Source: Actinomycetospora sp. TBRC 11914
GTDB taxonomy: Bacteria > Actinomycetota > Actinomycetes > Mycobacteriales > Pseudonocardiaceae
Assembly (NCBI RefSeq): GCF_012933465.1
Contig: NZ_JABBND010000013.1
Location: 1-64,000 of the forward strand
Length of the DNA: 64,000 bases
Direction of reading: 5' to 3'
The notes below the pieces were generated by a model. That model made no database searches. It saw only the letters and a program-made list of their open reading frames with translations, and had not been told where the DNA came from. How positions within the stretch are numbered: position 1 is the first letter of the stretch; each line of letters begins with the position of its first letter. The translations under genes and the position numbers were made by a program. Below are positions 41,147 to 50,000 of this stretch, one piece after another.

Positions 41147-42562
41147 GTGACCGCTCTCGCCGAGCGCGCCGTCGACCCCCGCCGCGGTGCCGACCGGGGG
41201 GTCGCGCCCGCCCCGGCGGCGCTGCGGGACCGCGCCGTGCGCACCGCGTGCCGGACGGTCCTCGCCGCGGCGATCGCCGTCATCGTCCTGTCCTGGGCCA
41301 CCGGCGGCGGGCTCGCCGACCTGGGCGGCTGGGCGACCGGGCTGATGTCGCTGGGCCGGCTGACCGGGGTGCTCGCCTCGCTGCTCATGCTGGTGCAGGT
41401 CCTGCTCATGGCCCGGGTGCCGCCGTTCGAGCGGGCCTTCGGGCAGGACCGGCTCGCGGTCCTGCACGGGCTGGTGGGGTTCACGTCGTTCACCGGGATG
41501 ATCGCCCACGTCGGGCTCATCACCTGGGGCTACGCGGCGGGCGATCTCGCGGCCGCCCCGGGCGAGCTGTGGGACCTCACGGTGACCTACCCGGGCATGC
41601 TGCTCGCCGCGGCCGGCACGGCCTGCCTGGTCCTGGTCACGGTGACCAGCCTCCGCGCGGCCCGGGTGCGGTTGCGCTACGAGTCGTGGCACCTGGTGCA
41701 CCTGTACGCGTACCTGGGGGTCGGGCTGGCGCTGCCCCACCAGCTCTGGACCGGGCAGGAGTTCCTGGCCTCGACCGCGCGCACGGTGTTCTGGTGGACC
41801 GCGTGGGCGCTGGCCGCGGGCGCGGTGCTGGTGTGGCGGGTGGGCGCGCCGCTCTACCGCACGCTGCACCACCGCCTCGTCGTCACCTCGGTGGTGGGAG
41901 AGGGCGACGGCTGCGTGTCGGTCTACCTGACCGGCGAGTACCTGGGGGAGCTCGACGTCCGCGCCGGGCAGTTCCTGACCTGGCGGTTCCTCACCGGCAC
42001 GGGGTGGATGCGCGCCCACCCGTACTCGCTGTCCGCGGCCCCGGACGGTCGCAGCCTGCGGATCACGGTCAAGGACCTCGGCGACGGCACGGCGGAGGTC
42101 CCCGGCCTGCGGCCCGGCACCAAGGTGCTCATCGAGGGCCCCTTCGGCCGGCTCACGGCGCGCGCCCGCACCCGGCCGGGGGTCGCGCTGATCGGGGCCG
42201 GGGTCGGCATCACCCCGATCCGCGCGCTGGCCGAGGAGCTCGCGGCCGACGCGGCCGACGTCGTCGTGCTGCACCGCTTCACCGGGCCGCCGCTGTTCGC
42301 CCGGGAGTTCGCGGTGCTCGCGCGGAGCCGACGGGTCACGCTCGTCCCGCTGCCCGGCCGCCGCCGGGCGCCGGACTCCTGGTTCGGGCCCGGGGCGGGC
42401 CCGGACGACGACGTGGCCGTGCTGCGGGGGCGGGTGCCCGACATCGCCGAGCGCGACGTCTACCTCTGCGGACCCACCCCGTGGACCGACCTCGTGCAGC
42501 GCACGCTCCTCGCGGCGGGCACCCCGGCCGACCGCGTCCACGTCGAGGCGTTCGGGTGGTGA
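41147..42562 (+). CDS. Ferric-reductase-like transmembrane flavocytochrome, 471 aa
   Basis: Membrane oxidoreductase of the ferric reductase/NADPH oxidase type. The N-terminal half has about six spans with His residues placed for haem b (LHGLVGF, MIAHVGL, SWHLVHLYAYL, ALPHQLW). The C-terminal half is an FAD/NAD(P) ferredoxin-reductase-like module: HPYSLSAAP for FAD, GAGVGITPIRAL for NAD(P) and YLCGPTPW at the end. It should pass electrons from NAD(P)H across the membrane. GTG 41147 has CGGAGG 6 bases upstream. It is the first gene of an overlapping operon with an FMN-binding protein and ApbE, which suggests that the electrons go on to a covalently flavinylated outer protein. Confidence 0.9.
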   Translation: MTALAERAVDPRRGADRGVAPAPAALRDRAVRTACRTVLAAAIAVIVLSWATGGGLADLGGWATGLMSLGRLTGVLASLLMLVQVLLMARVPPFERAFGQDRLAVLHGLVGFTSFTGMIAHVGLITWGYAAGDLAAAPGELWDLTVTYPGMLLAAAGTACLVLVTVTSLRAARVRLRYESWHLVHLYAYLGVGLALPHQLWTGQEFLASTARTVFWWTAWALAAGAVLVWRVGAPLYRTLHHRLVVTSVVGEGDGCVSVYLTGEYLGELDVRAGQFLTWRFLTGTGWMRAHPYSLSAAPDGRSLRITVKDLGDGTAEVPGLRPGTKVLIEGPFGRLTARARTRPGVALIGAGVGITPIRALAEELAADAADVVVLHRFTGPPLFAREFAVLARSRRVTLVPLPGRRRAPDSWFGPGAGPDDDVAVLRGRVPDIAERDVYLCGPTPWTDLVQRTLLAAGTPADRVHVEAFGW

Positions 42563-43104
42563 GCCCGGTGACGGCCCGCTCGCGCCTCGACCGCGGCACC
42601 CGCCGGATCGCGCTGTGCGGGCTGACCACCCTCGGCGCGGTCGTCCTGCTCTTCTCCTACCGCACCTCCACGTCCGCGGAGCTCCCGGACGCCGCGGGCA
42701 ACGCCGCGGCGGACGCCGGCTCCTCGGGGACCGGGGCGACCGCGGCCGCGGCCGTGCCGGCCGCCGTCCCCGCCGCCGGGTCCGGCGCCGGATCCGGCGA
42801 GGCGCCGTCCGGTCGCCCGGGGTGGTCGGGAACGGTCACCGGGCCGGTGGTGCAGGTCAAGTGGGGTCAGGTCCAGGTCCGGGCGACGCTGCGGCAGGGA
42901 CGGATCACGGCCGTCGACGTGCTCCGCCACCCCGACGAGAACGCCCGCGACCGCCAGATCAACGCCGCGGCCGTCCCGCAGCTGGTCTCCGAGACCCTGC
43001 AGGTCCAGAGCGCCCGGATCGACATGGTCAGCGGGGCGACCTTCACCTCGACGGGCTACGTGCAGTCGCTGCAGGCCGCGCTGGACCGGGCTGGCACGAC
43101 GTGA
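42559..43104 (+). CDS. Membrane-anchored FMN-binding domain protein, 181 aa
   Basis: One N-terminal membrane segment (IALCGLTTLGAVVLLFSY), an Ala/Gly/Ser-rich linker of about 65 residues and a C-terminal FMN-binding domain with GPVVQVKWGQVQVRATL and the flavinylation motif SGATFTS, whose Thr is the expected site of phosphoester-linked FMN. The domain faces outside by prediction. GTG 42559 overlaps the preceding stop in GTGA; a GTG three codons later is the alternative. The next gene is the ApbE transferase that would attach the FMN. This is the RnfG/NqrC-like domain in a minimal form. Confidence 0.88.
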   Translation: MSPVTARSRLDRGTRRIALCGLTTLGAVVLLFSYRTSTSAELPDAAGNAAADAGSSGTGATAAAAVPAAVPAAGSGAGSGEAPSGRPGWSGTVTGPVVQVKWGQVQVRATLRQGRITAVDVLRHPDENARDRQINAAAVPQLVSETLQVQSARIDMVSGATFTSTGYVQSLQAALDRAGTT

Positions 43105-43871
43105 CCGTTCCCGCCGCCGAGCGCGTGGCGCGGCGGGTGGAGCACGTGATGGGGATGCCGGTCAGCCTGGCGCTGCGCGGCCTCCACACCGACGACGACG
43201 AGGCCGACGCCGCGTGGGCGGCGGTGCTGGCGAGCCTGCGCGAGACCGACCGGGTGTTCAGCACCTACCGGGACGACTCGGTCGTCGCCGCGATCCGCCG
43301 CGGCGAGCTCGCCGTCGCCGACGCCCCGCGCGACGTGGCGGAGGTCCTCGCGCTCGGCGCCCGCGCCGCCCGGGCCAGCGACGGCGCGTTCTCGGTGTGG
43401 CGCCCCGGACCCGACGCCCACCCGGTGCTCGACCCGAGCGGGGTGGTCAAGGGGTGGGCGCTCGAGCGGGCCGCCGCCGCGCTGCACGCCATGCCCGGCA
43501 CCGACTCGTGTGTCTCCGCGGGCGGGGACATGGTGTGCCGGTCACGCTCGGGGCAGCCGTGGCGGGTCGGGATCGAGGACCCCCACGACCCCGCCCGGGT
43601 GCTGGCCACCGTGGAGATCACCGACGGCGCGGTGGCGACCTCCGGGGCCGCGCACCGCGGGCCGCACGTGGTGGACGCCCGCACCGGGGCCGTCCCGGGC
43701 AGCGTCGCGCAGGTGACGGTGGTGGCGGCGTCGCTGACCGACGCCGACATCGACGCCACCGCCGCCTACGCCCTGGGCGCCCGCGCCGCGCAGTGGCTCG
43801 GGCAGCGGGTCGGGCGCAGCGGCCTGGTCGTGTGGGCCGACGGCACCACCACCACGGTCACCACGACCTAG
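43101..43871 (+). CDS. apbE: FAD:protein FMN transferase (ApbE), 256 aa
   Basis: ApbE-family flavin transferase that moves FMN from FAD to Thr or Ser in SGAT-type motifs. Visible family blocks are VEHVMGMPVSLAL at the start, FSTYRDDS, the FAD-binding LDPSGVVKGWALERAA, VSAGGDM with the metal ligand, and DGAVATSG and HVVDARTG near the end. There is no signal peptide, so transfer occurs inside or the protein is exported another way. It starts by GTGA overlap with the FMN-binding protein gene. Its TAG stop shares bases with the stop of the converging L,D-transpeptidase gene (CTAG at 43868-43871). Confidence 0.92.
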   Translation: MTVPAAERVARRVEHVMGMPVSLALRGLHTDDDEADAAWAAVLASLRETDRVFSTYRDDSVVAAIRRGELAVADAPRDVAEVLALGARAARASDGAFSVWRPGPDAHPVLDPSGVVKGWALERAAAALHAMPGTDSCVSAGGDMVCRSRSGQPWRVGIEDPHDPARVLATVEITDGAVATSGAAHRGPHVVDARTGAVPGSVAQVTVVAASLTDADIDATAAYALGARAAQWLGQRVGRSGLVVWADGTTTTVTTT

Positions 43872-44695
43872 AAGACCGTGACCCCGTCGCCGATGCGCAG
43901 CGTGTCGAAGAACGTCGTCGCGTCCGCGGCCGAGAGGTGGATGCAGCCGTTCGACGAGGTGGTGAGGCTGCCCTCGTGGAAGGCGATGCCGCCGGGCGCG
44001 AAGTACACCGCGTGGTTCATCGGCTCGTGGAACTCCGTGGAGTACCCGTCCTTGTCCTTGCGCAGGACGTGGAACGAGCCGGTCGGGGTGGCGGACGAGT
44101 CGGGACCGGGCGGGCGCTTGAACGTGTCCGCGCCCGGGAGCATCTCCACCGGCCCCGTCAGGACCTCGCCGTCGCGCTGCAGCCACGCGGTGTGGGCGGC
44201 GAGGTCCACGCACGCCACCGACTCGGCGGGGCAGCGGGCGAGCTCCGCCTGGGTCAGCGCCGCGGGCCGGGCCGGGCCCGCCGCGGGGTGCACGACGGCG
44301 GCCGCGGGTGCCGCCGCCGGGTTCGGCGCGGCCGCGGCCGGGGGCGCGCCGGCCCTGCCGCCCGAGAACGCCACCAGCACGGTGCCCATGGCGAGGAGCA
44401 CGCCGAGCGCGAGCACCAGCACGAGCCCGGTCCGCCGGCGCGGCTCGCGGCTCGCGGCGGGCCGGCGCGGCGGCTCCCGGCGGGCGAGCGCGGCCGACGG
44501 CGACCGGGTGCCCGCGACCGGGCGGGGCGCGGACCGACCGTCGGACGGGCCGCCGGCGCGTCCCTCGGCCGGGGACGGGCGCCGGGGCGCCGGCGGGCGG
44601 CGCACACCGGCGGGGCGGGGCTCCAGGGCCAGCTGCCGGGCGGGGGAGCGGTGGGTCCGCTCCCGCGCCGAGCGGGCGGAGTGGCGTGGCGCGAT
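43868..44695 (-). CDS. L,D-transpeptidase (YkuD fold), about 275 aa, unusual start
   Basis: Cell wall L,D-transpeptidase. The catalytic block HEGSLTTSSNGCIH with the Cys is near the C-terminus. An N-terminal Pro/Arg-rich cytoplasmic part of about 95 residues, one membrane anchor (TGLVLVLALGVLLAMGTVLVAF) and an Ala/Pro linker precede the domain. It should make 3-3 peptidoglycan crosslinks or attach proteins outside. Start problem: the excellent ribosome site GGAGGAAGGAG ends 9 bases before an ATC codon (44695), with no ATG, GTG or TTG at a normal distance in frame. The nearest standard start is GTG 44605, without a ribosome site. Either ATC is used or a base is wrong. Confidence 0.85.
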   Translation of the reverse strand: MAPRHSARSARERTHRSPARQLALEPRPAGVRRPPAPRRPSPAEGRAGGPSDGRSAPRPVAGTRSPSAALARREPPRRPAASREPRRRTGLVLVLALGVLLAMGTVLVAFSGGRAGAPPAAAAPNPAAAPAAAVVHPAAGPARPAALTQAELARCPAESVACVDLAAHTAWLQRDGEVLTGPVEMLPGADTFKRPPGPDSSATPTGSFHVLRKDKDGYSTEFHEPMNHAVYFAPGGIAFHEGSLTTSSNGCIHLSAADATTFFDTLRIGDGVTVF

Positions 44696-44813
44696 GGCGA
44701 CGTCTCCTTCCTCCCGCGACCCCGGACCGTGCCTCTGTCGACCCTCACGGTAGCCAGGACCGTGATCGGATGGCCGGTCAGGGGTGGCAGCGCGCGCCGA
44801 GCGGGCCCCTCGG

Positions 44814-45236
44814 TCAGGCGGGACGACGTTCCAGCAGCACGACCGGGATCGTCCGGGACGTCTTGCGCTCGTAGTCGGCGAACCCGGGGTACCGCTCCTT
44901 CTGCGTCTCCCACACCGGATCGCGCTCGGTCGCGGGGAGGTCACGGGCGCGTACCGGGACGGTCTCGATGCGCTCGCCGTCGCCGAGCTCGATCGACACC
45001 TCGGGGTTCGCGAGCAGGTTGTGGTACCAGTCCGGATTGTCCGGGGCACCCGCCTTGGACGCGAAGACCGCCCAACCGTCGTCCACGGCCTGGTACATGA
45101 CCGGGGCGAGGCGCTCGGTGCCGCTGCGGCGGCCGACGTGGTGCAGGAGGAGCAGCGGTGCGCCCTCGAACTGCCCGCCGACGTGCCCGCCGTGGGAACG
45201 GAACTCCTCGATGATCTGCTGGTTCCAGTCGCTCAC
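44814..45236 (-). CDS. Deazaflavin-dependent nitroreductase-like protein (DDN family), 140 aa
   Basis: F420-binding split-barrel protein of the Ddn/nitroreductase family found in mycobacteria and relatives. Visible blocks are NQQIIEEFRSHGG, PLLLLHHVGRRSGTERLAPVMY, WAVFASKAGAPDNPDWYHNLLANPEV and YERKTSRTIPVVLLER. The family reduces quinones or nitro compounds with F420H2; the native substrate is unknown. GTG 45236 has GGAGGAG 12 bases upstream. It is divergent from the B3/4-domain gene (36-base gap) and lies upstream of the L,D-transpeptidase gene on the same strand. Confidence 0.92.
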   Translation of the reverse strand: MSDWNQQIIEEFRSHGGHVGGQFEGAPLLLLHHVGRRSGTERLAPVMYQAVDDGWAVFASKAGAPDNPDWYHNLLANPEVSIELGDGERIETVPVRARDLPATERDPVWETQKERYPGFADYERKTSRTIPVVLLERRPA

Positions 45237-45272
45237 GGGCCCAGTCAACTCCTCCGGGCCGCGGGAGGCACC

Positions 45273-45929
45273 GTGACCGCGCCGCGCGAGGGTGAGGTCG
45301 TCGCCGGGACCGTCGACCCCACGGTCCGCGCCGAGCTCGGGGAGATCGAGCTGTGGACCGCGACGGCGACGGTCGCGCCGGGCGCCGACGCCGCCGGGCG
45401 CGAGCGGCTCGGGCGCCTGTCCGGGACCTTCCGCGCGGCCGACCGGATCCGCGAGCGGGCCGGCCGCCTCCTCGACCCGGCCTACCTCGCCTTCGAGCGC
45501 CAGGTCGGCCTCGACCCGACGCAGCCCCCGACGGCCCTCGAGCGGGACGCGCGCGAGGTCGTCGTCACCGGCGCCCTGCTGCCCGAGCACCCCTGCCACG
45601 ACGTCCGGCTCGCCGTCCTGGCCGAGGTCGGGGTGCCGCTCGGGGTGCTCGACGGCCGCCGCACCCGCGGCCCGTGGAGCCTGCGCCCCGCCGTCGCGGG
45701 GGAGCGGTGGGCGCACGAGGGGCGCGGCGAGGCGCTGCCCGCCGGGGCGCTCGTCGTCGCGGATCCCGACGGGCCGGTGGCACCCGCCGCCGGGGACCCC
45801 CCGGCGGCGCTGGCCGCGGGCCGGCGCACCCGCGAGGCGGTCCTCTACGCGGTGAGGGTGCCGGGCGTGGCCAGCTGGGAGGTCAGCGAGGCGGTGTGGC
45901 GCGCCGCGCGCTACCTCTCCGGGACCTGA
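45273..45929 (+). CDS. Stand-alone B3/4-domain protein, 218 aa
   Basis: The middle (about residues 65-150) matches the B3/4 fold of the phenylalanyl-tRNA synthetase beta chain, which hydrolyses mischarged Tyr-tRNA(Phe): YLAFERQVGLDPTQPPTALERDAREVV, then a segment corresponding to the family's LPxxxPxVDxxN (LPEHPCHDVRLAVLAEVGVPLG) and LRPAVAGERWAHEG. Free-standing B3/4 proteins occur in many bacteria and may edit tRNA, but that is unproven. GTG 45273 has GGGAGG 5 bases upstream. The protein has no Zn site and no HTH. The adjacent divergent gene is the F420-dependent protein; no functional link is visible. Confidence 0.72.
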   Translation: MTAPREGEVVAGTVDPTVRAELGEIELWTATATVAPGADAAGRERLGRLSGTFRAADRIRERAGRLLDPAYLAFERQVGLDPTQPPTALERDAREVVVTGALLPEHPCHDVRLAVLAEVGVPLGVLDGRRTRGPWSLRPAVAGERWAHEGRGEALPAGALVVADPDGPVAPAAGDPPAALAAGRRTREAVLYAVRVPGVASWEVSEAVWRAARYLSGT

Positions 45930-46037
45930 GCCCCGGGCCGGCCGGCACTGGCGCGACCGGGCCCGACCCCGCAGACTCGGCGGCCGCTGGGTGAGATCCG
46001 GGCGGAGCGGGATCCGGGCCGACGTGACGGGGGAGCG

Positions 46038-46523
46038 ATGACCGCCATCGAGGAGCGTGCCCACCGGGCCGCCGAACTGCTGCTCCCGGCCCTCGACACG
46101 CCCGAGACGCTCGCCGCCCGGCGCGGCCTGCGCGAGCAGGTGACGGCGCTGCACGAGGAGCTCCGTCAGGCGCTGCAGGCGTCGTGGGCGCCGGAGACGC
46201 TCGCGGCCGCGGGCGGCGCGGCCGGCACCGGCGACGTGGCGCGGCTGCTCGACCTCGGGGAGCTCGAGACCGTGCGGGACGGCCTCCTCGCGAGCCTGGG
46301 GCGCGTCCGCGAGGCCGCGGCCCGCCGGGCGGAGGCGCAGGAGCGGGCCCGCGCCCTGCTCGACGCGATGTACGCCGACCCGGCCGCCCACCGCGGCGTC
46401 CGCCTCACCACCGACGACCTGGGCCTGCCCGGCTGCTGCCGGTGGCAGGTCAGGCCGGTGCTCGGGGTGGTCGGGCGGCTCGCCGGCTGGTGGCGGGTCA
46501 GGGTGTCGTCCGGCTGCCCTTGA
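46038..46523 (+). CDS. Hypothetical helical protein, 161 aa
   Basis: No family recognised. About residues 1-120 are strongly helical (Ala/Leu/Glu/Arg-rich, several heptad-like runs such as LGELETVRDGLLASLGRVREAAARR) and may form a coiled coil; the last 40 residues hold a Cys pair (PGCCRW) and a Trp/Val/Gly-rich end. There is no signal peptide. ATG 46038 follows GGGGGAG by 2-3 bases, so the start is likely though the spacing is tight. The downstream DUF3293-type gene converges with a 5-base gap. Confidence 0.65.
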   Translation: MTAIEERAHRAAELLLPALDTPETLAARRGLREQVTALHEELRQALQASWAPETLAAAGGAAGTGDVARLLDLGELETVRDGLLASLGRVREAAARRAEAQERARALLDAMYADPAAHRGVRLTTDDLGLPGCCRWQVRPVLGVVGRLAGWWRVRVSSGCP

Positions 46524-46528
46524 CGCGG

Positions 46529-46990
46529 CTACCCCCGCTCGACCGTCCAGCCCGACCGCAGCGGCGGGCCGCCGTCGCACGGCACCACCTCCCACGCCTC
46601 CGCTGACCACCGGAAGAGCGCGTCCTGGCCGTGGCGGCGCGCCAGCGCGAGCGCGGCGGCGTCGTCCCACCCGACGACGGCGGCCGACTCCTCGGCGTGC
46701 GTGCCGTCCGGCGCGGACGCCACCGCCCGGACGACGGTGAGGCCCGCCGCGGCGAGGTCGGCCTCCAGCGCCCGCTGCCGCCGGCGGTTCTCGGCGTCGC
46801 CGGGACGCTCGGGGCCCGGGTTGTGCGCGGTGAGCACGTGCACCGGGGACGCCCCGCAGGGGTACGGCCCCGGCCGGGCGGCGGGCCGCACGGTGAGGCG
46901 GCCGCCGTCGGGCCGGGTGAACACCACCTGCGCGCGCCGGTAGCCCGCGAGGCGCTCGTCGCGCGGCGGGGGACCGGACGGGTCGGGCAC
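46529..46990 (-). CDS. DUF3293 family protein, 153 aa
   Basis: Matches the DUF3293 pattern: VHVLTAHNPGPERPGDAENRRRQRALEADLAAAGL (about residues 48-82), followed by a strand-rich part ending with EVVPCDGGPPL. Members are small and of unknown function. GTG 46990 has GGAGG 7 bases upstream. It is divergent from recC, with about 100 bases between the starts that must carry both promoters. Confidence 0.75.
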   Translation of the reverse strand: MPDPSGPPPRDERLAGYRRAQVVFTRPDGGRLTVRPAARPGPYPCGASPVHVLTAHNPGPERPGDAENRRRQRALEADLAAAGLTVVRAVASAPDGTHAEESAAVVGWDDAAALALARRHGQDALFRWSAEAWEVVPCDGGPPLRSGWTVERG

Positions 46991-47093
46991 GGCGCGCCTC
47001 CACGGTGCGGCGGCGGGGGGCGGCCCACGCTGTCGGAGGGCGCGTCTAGCGTGCCGGGCAGAGGGGACGGAAGAGCGAGCGGGGGGTGGCGGC

Positions 47094-50000
47094 GTGACGC
47101 TCCACGTGCACCGCGCCGAGCGGGCCGACCGGCTCGCCGAGGCGCTGGCCGAGGTGCTCGCGGTCCCGCCGGCGGACCCGTTCGCCGCGGACGTCGTCGC
47201 CGTGCCGACCCGCGGGGTGGAGCGCTGGCTCGCCCAGCGCCTGGCGCACCGCCTCGGCGCCGGCCCGGGCGAGGACGGGGTGTGCGCCCGGGTCGAGTTC
47301 CCGCCGCCGGCCGAGCTCGTGGCCCGGGCCCGGGGCCGCGCGGAGGACGACCCGTGGCGGCCCGAGCGGCTGGTGTGGCCGCTGCTCGCGGTGGTCGACG
47401 AGTGCGCCGGCGAGGACTGGTGCGCGCCGCTGGGCACCTACCTCGGGCTGGTCGGCGACGCCTCCGGGACCCGCGCCGGCCGGCGCTTCGCCGCCGCCCG
47501 CCACCTGGCGCGGCTCTTCGACGCCTACGGCGAGCACCGCCCCGCGATGCTGCGGGCCTGGGCCGCGAAGGAGGACGAGGACGGCGCGGGGGGCGAGGTG
47601 CCGCCCGACCTGCGGTGGCAGCCCGAGCTGTGGCGCCGGCTGCGCGACCGGGTGGCGGTCCCCGGTCCCGGCGAGACGCTGCCGGAGCACTGCGAGGTCG
47701 TCGCCCGCGGCGGCGGCGACCTCCCCGGGCGCGTGTCGCTGTTCGGGCCCACGCGGCTCGCCACCGCCCACCTCGAGGTCCTCGAGGCGCTCGCCCGCAC
47801 CCGCGAGGTCCACCTCTGGTTGCCGCACCCCTCGCCCGCGCTGTGGGACGCGGTGGCCGGGGCCGGCCCGGTCGGCAGCCCCCGCCGCGCCGCCGACCCG
47901 ACGGCGGACGCGGCGGCGCACCCCCTGCTGCGCTCGCTCGCGCGCGACGCCCGCGAGCTGCAGCTGCGTCTGCCCGCCGGCGCCACCGACGTCCACCACC
48001 CCGCGCCCGGACACCCCCCGACGACGCTGCTGGAGCGCCTCCAGGACGACCTCCGGCGCGACCACGCGCCGGTGCCCACCGAGATCCCGCCGGACGAGAG
48101 CGTCGTCGTGCACTCCTGCCACGGGCCCGACCGGCAGGTGGAGGTGCTGCGCGAGGCGGTGCTGGGCCTGCTGGCGGACGACCCCACGCTCGAGCCGCGC
48201 GACGTGGTCGTCATGTGCCCCGACGTCGAGACGTTCGCCCCGCTGATCACCGCGGCGTTCGGGGCCGGCGGGTCCGACGGCTCCGACGGGACCGCCGGCC
48301 ACCCCGGCCACCGGCTGGCGGTCCGGCTGGCCGACCGCGCGCTCACCCAGGTCAACCCGCTGCTGGGCGTGCTCGGGACGGTGCTCGACCTCGCCGACGC
48401 GCGGTTGTCCGCGAGCGAGCTGCTCGACCTCGCGGAGTCCGAGCCGGTCCGGCGCCGCTTCCGGTTCGACGACGACGACCTCGAGCGCCTGCGCACGCTC
48501 GTGGCGCGGGCGGGGGTCCGCTGGGGGCTCGACCGCGAGCACCGGGCCTCCTACCGGCTGGGGGGCGTCGCGGAGAACACGTGGGAGCGCGGCCTCGACC
48601 GGCTGCTCGTCGGCGTCGCGATGTCGGGCGACGAGCAGGTGTGGCTCGACACCGCGCTGCCCCTCGACGAGGTCGACTCCCGCGACGCCGACCTCGTGGG
48701 CCGGCTCGCCGAGCTCGTCGACCGGGTCGGCGAGGTGCTCCACCCGATGCGCGGCGAGCAGCCCCTCGGCACCTGGCTCGACGCGCTGACGCTCGCGGTC
48801 GACGCCCTCACCGCCACCCCGCCGTCGGAGGTCTGGCAGCTCACCCAGACCCGCGCCGTGCTCGCCGAGGTGCGCGGCGCCGGCGCCGGCGCCCCCGACC
48901 CGCTGCTCACCCTCCACGACGTCCGCGCCGTGCTCGCCGACCACCTCGCGGGGCGGCCCACCCGCGCGAACTTCCGCACCGGCACGCTCACCGTCGCCAC
49001 GCTGCTGCCGATGCGCAGCGTCCCCCACCGGGTGGTGTGCCTGCTCGGCCTCGACGACCAGGTGTTCCCCCGTGAGACCGCCACCGACGGCGACGACGTG
49101 CTCGCGCGCGACCCGTGCGTCGGCGAGCGCGACGCCGCCGCCGAGGACCGCCAGCTGCTCCTCGACGCGGTCCTCGCCGCCACCGAGCGCCTCGTCGTCG
49201 TGCACTCCGGCGCCGACGAGCGCACCAACGCGCCCCGCCCGCCCGCCGTCCCGATCGGCGAGCTGCTCGACACCCTCGACGCCACGGCCACCGTCGGCGG
49301 CCGGCCGGCCCGCGAGCACGTCGTCCGCCACCACCCGCTGCAGCCGTTCGCGCCGCGGAACTTCTCGACCCGGGCCGGCCGCCCGTTCAGCTTCGACGCC
49401 GCCCAGCTCGCCGGGGCCCGGGCGCTGGTCGCGGGGCGGGCGACCCCGCCGCGGTTCCTCGACGGCCCGCTGCCGGCGCACCCCCGGGACGGCGCAGCAC
49501 CGACCGACGTCGACCTGGCCGACCTGGTGCGCTTCGTCGAGCACCCGGTGCGGGCATTCCTGCGGCAGCGGCTGTCGCTCGTCGCCCGCGGCGAGGAGGA
49601 GGAGCCCGACGAGGCGCTGCCGGTCGACCCGGACGGCCTCGAGGTGTACAAGATCGGCAAGCGGCTGCTCGCCGACCGGCTCGCGGGGCACGACGTGTCG
49701 GCGTGCATGGAGGCGGAGCGCCGGCGCGGCAGCCTCCCGCCGGGCGCGCTCGGGGTCGCGCTGCTGCGCCGGGTCGGCCAGCAGGCCGAGAAGATCCGGC
49801 TGGCGGCGGCGCCGCTGTGGGAGACCCCCGCCCACGACCTCACGGTCGCCGCGGCCCTCGACGACGGCACGACGGTCGTGGGGACGGTGCCGGGGGTGCG
49901 GGGCACCACGCTCGCGTCGGTGTCGTTCGCCCGCCTCGCGGCGAAGCACCGGGCGGCCGCGTGGGTCCAGGTGCTCGCGCTCGCGGTGGCCTACCCGGAC

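Noticed and set aside
45930-46037. GATCCGGGC direct repeats upstream of the hypothetical gene at 46038
   Set aside because: Short, imperfect and without symmetry; no basis for calling an operator.
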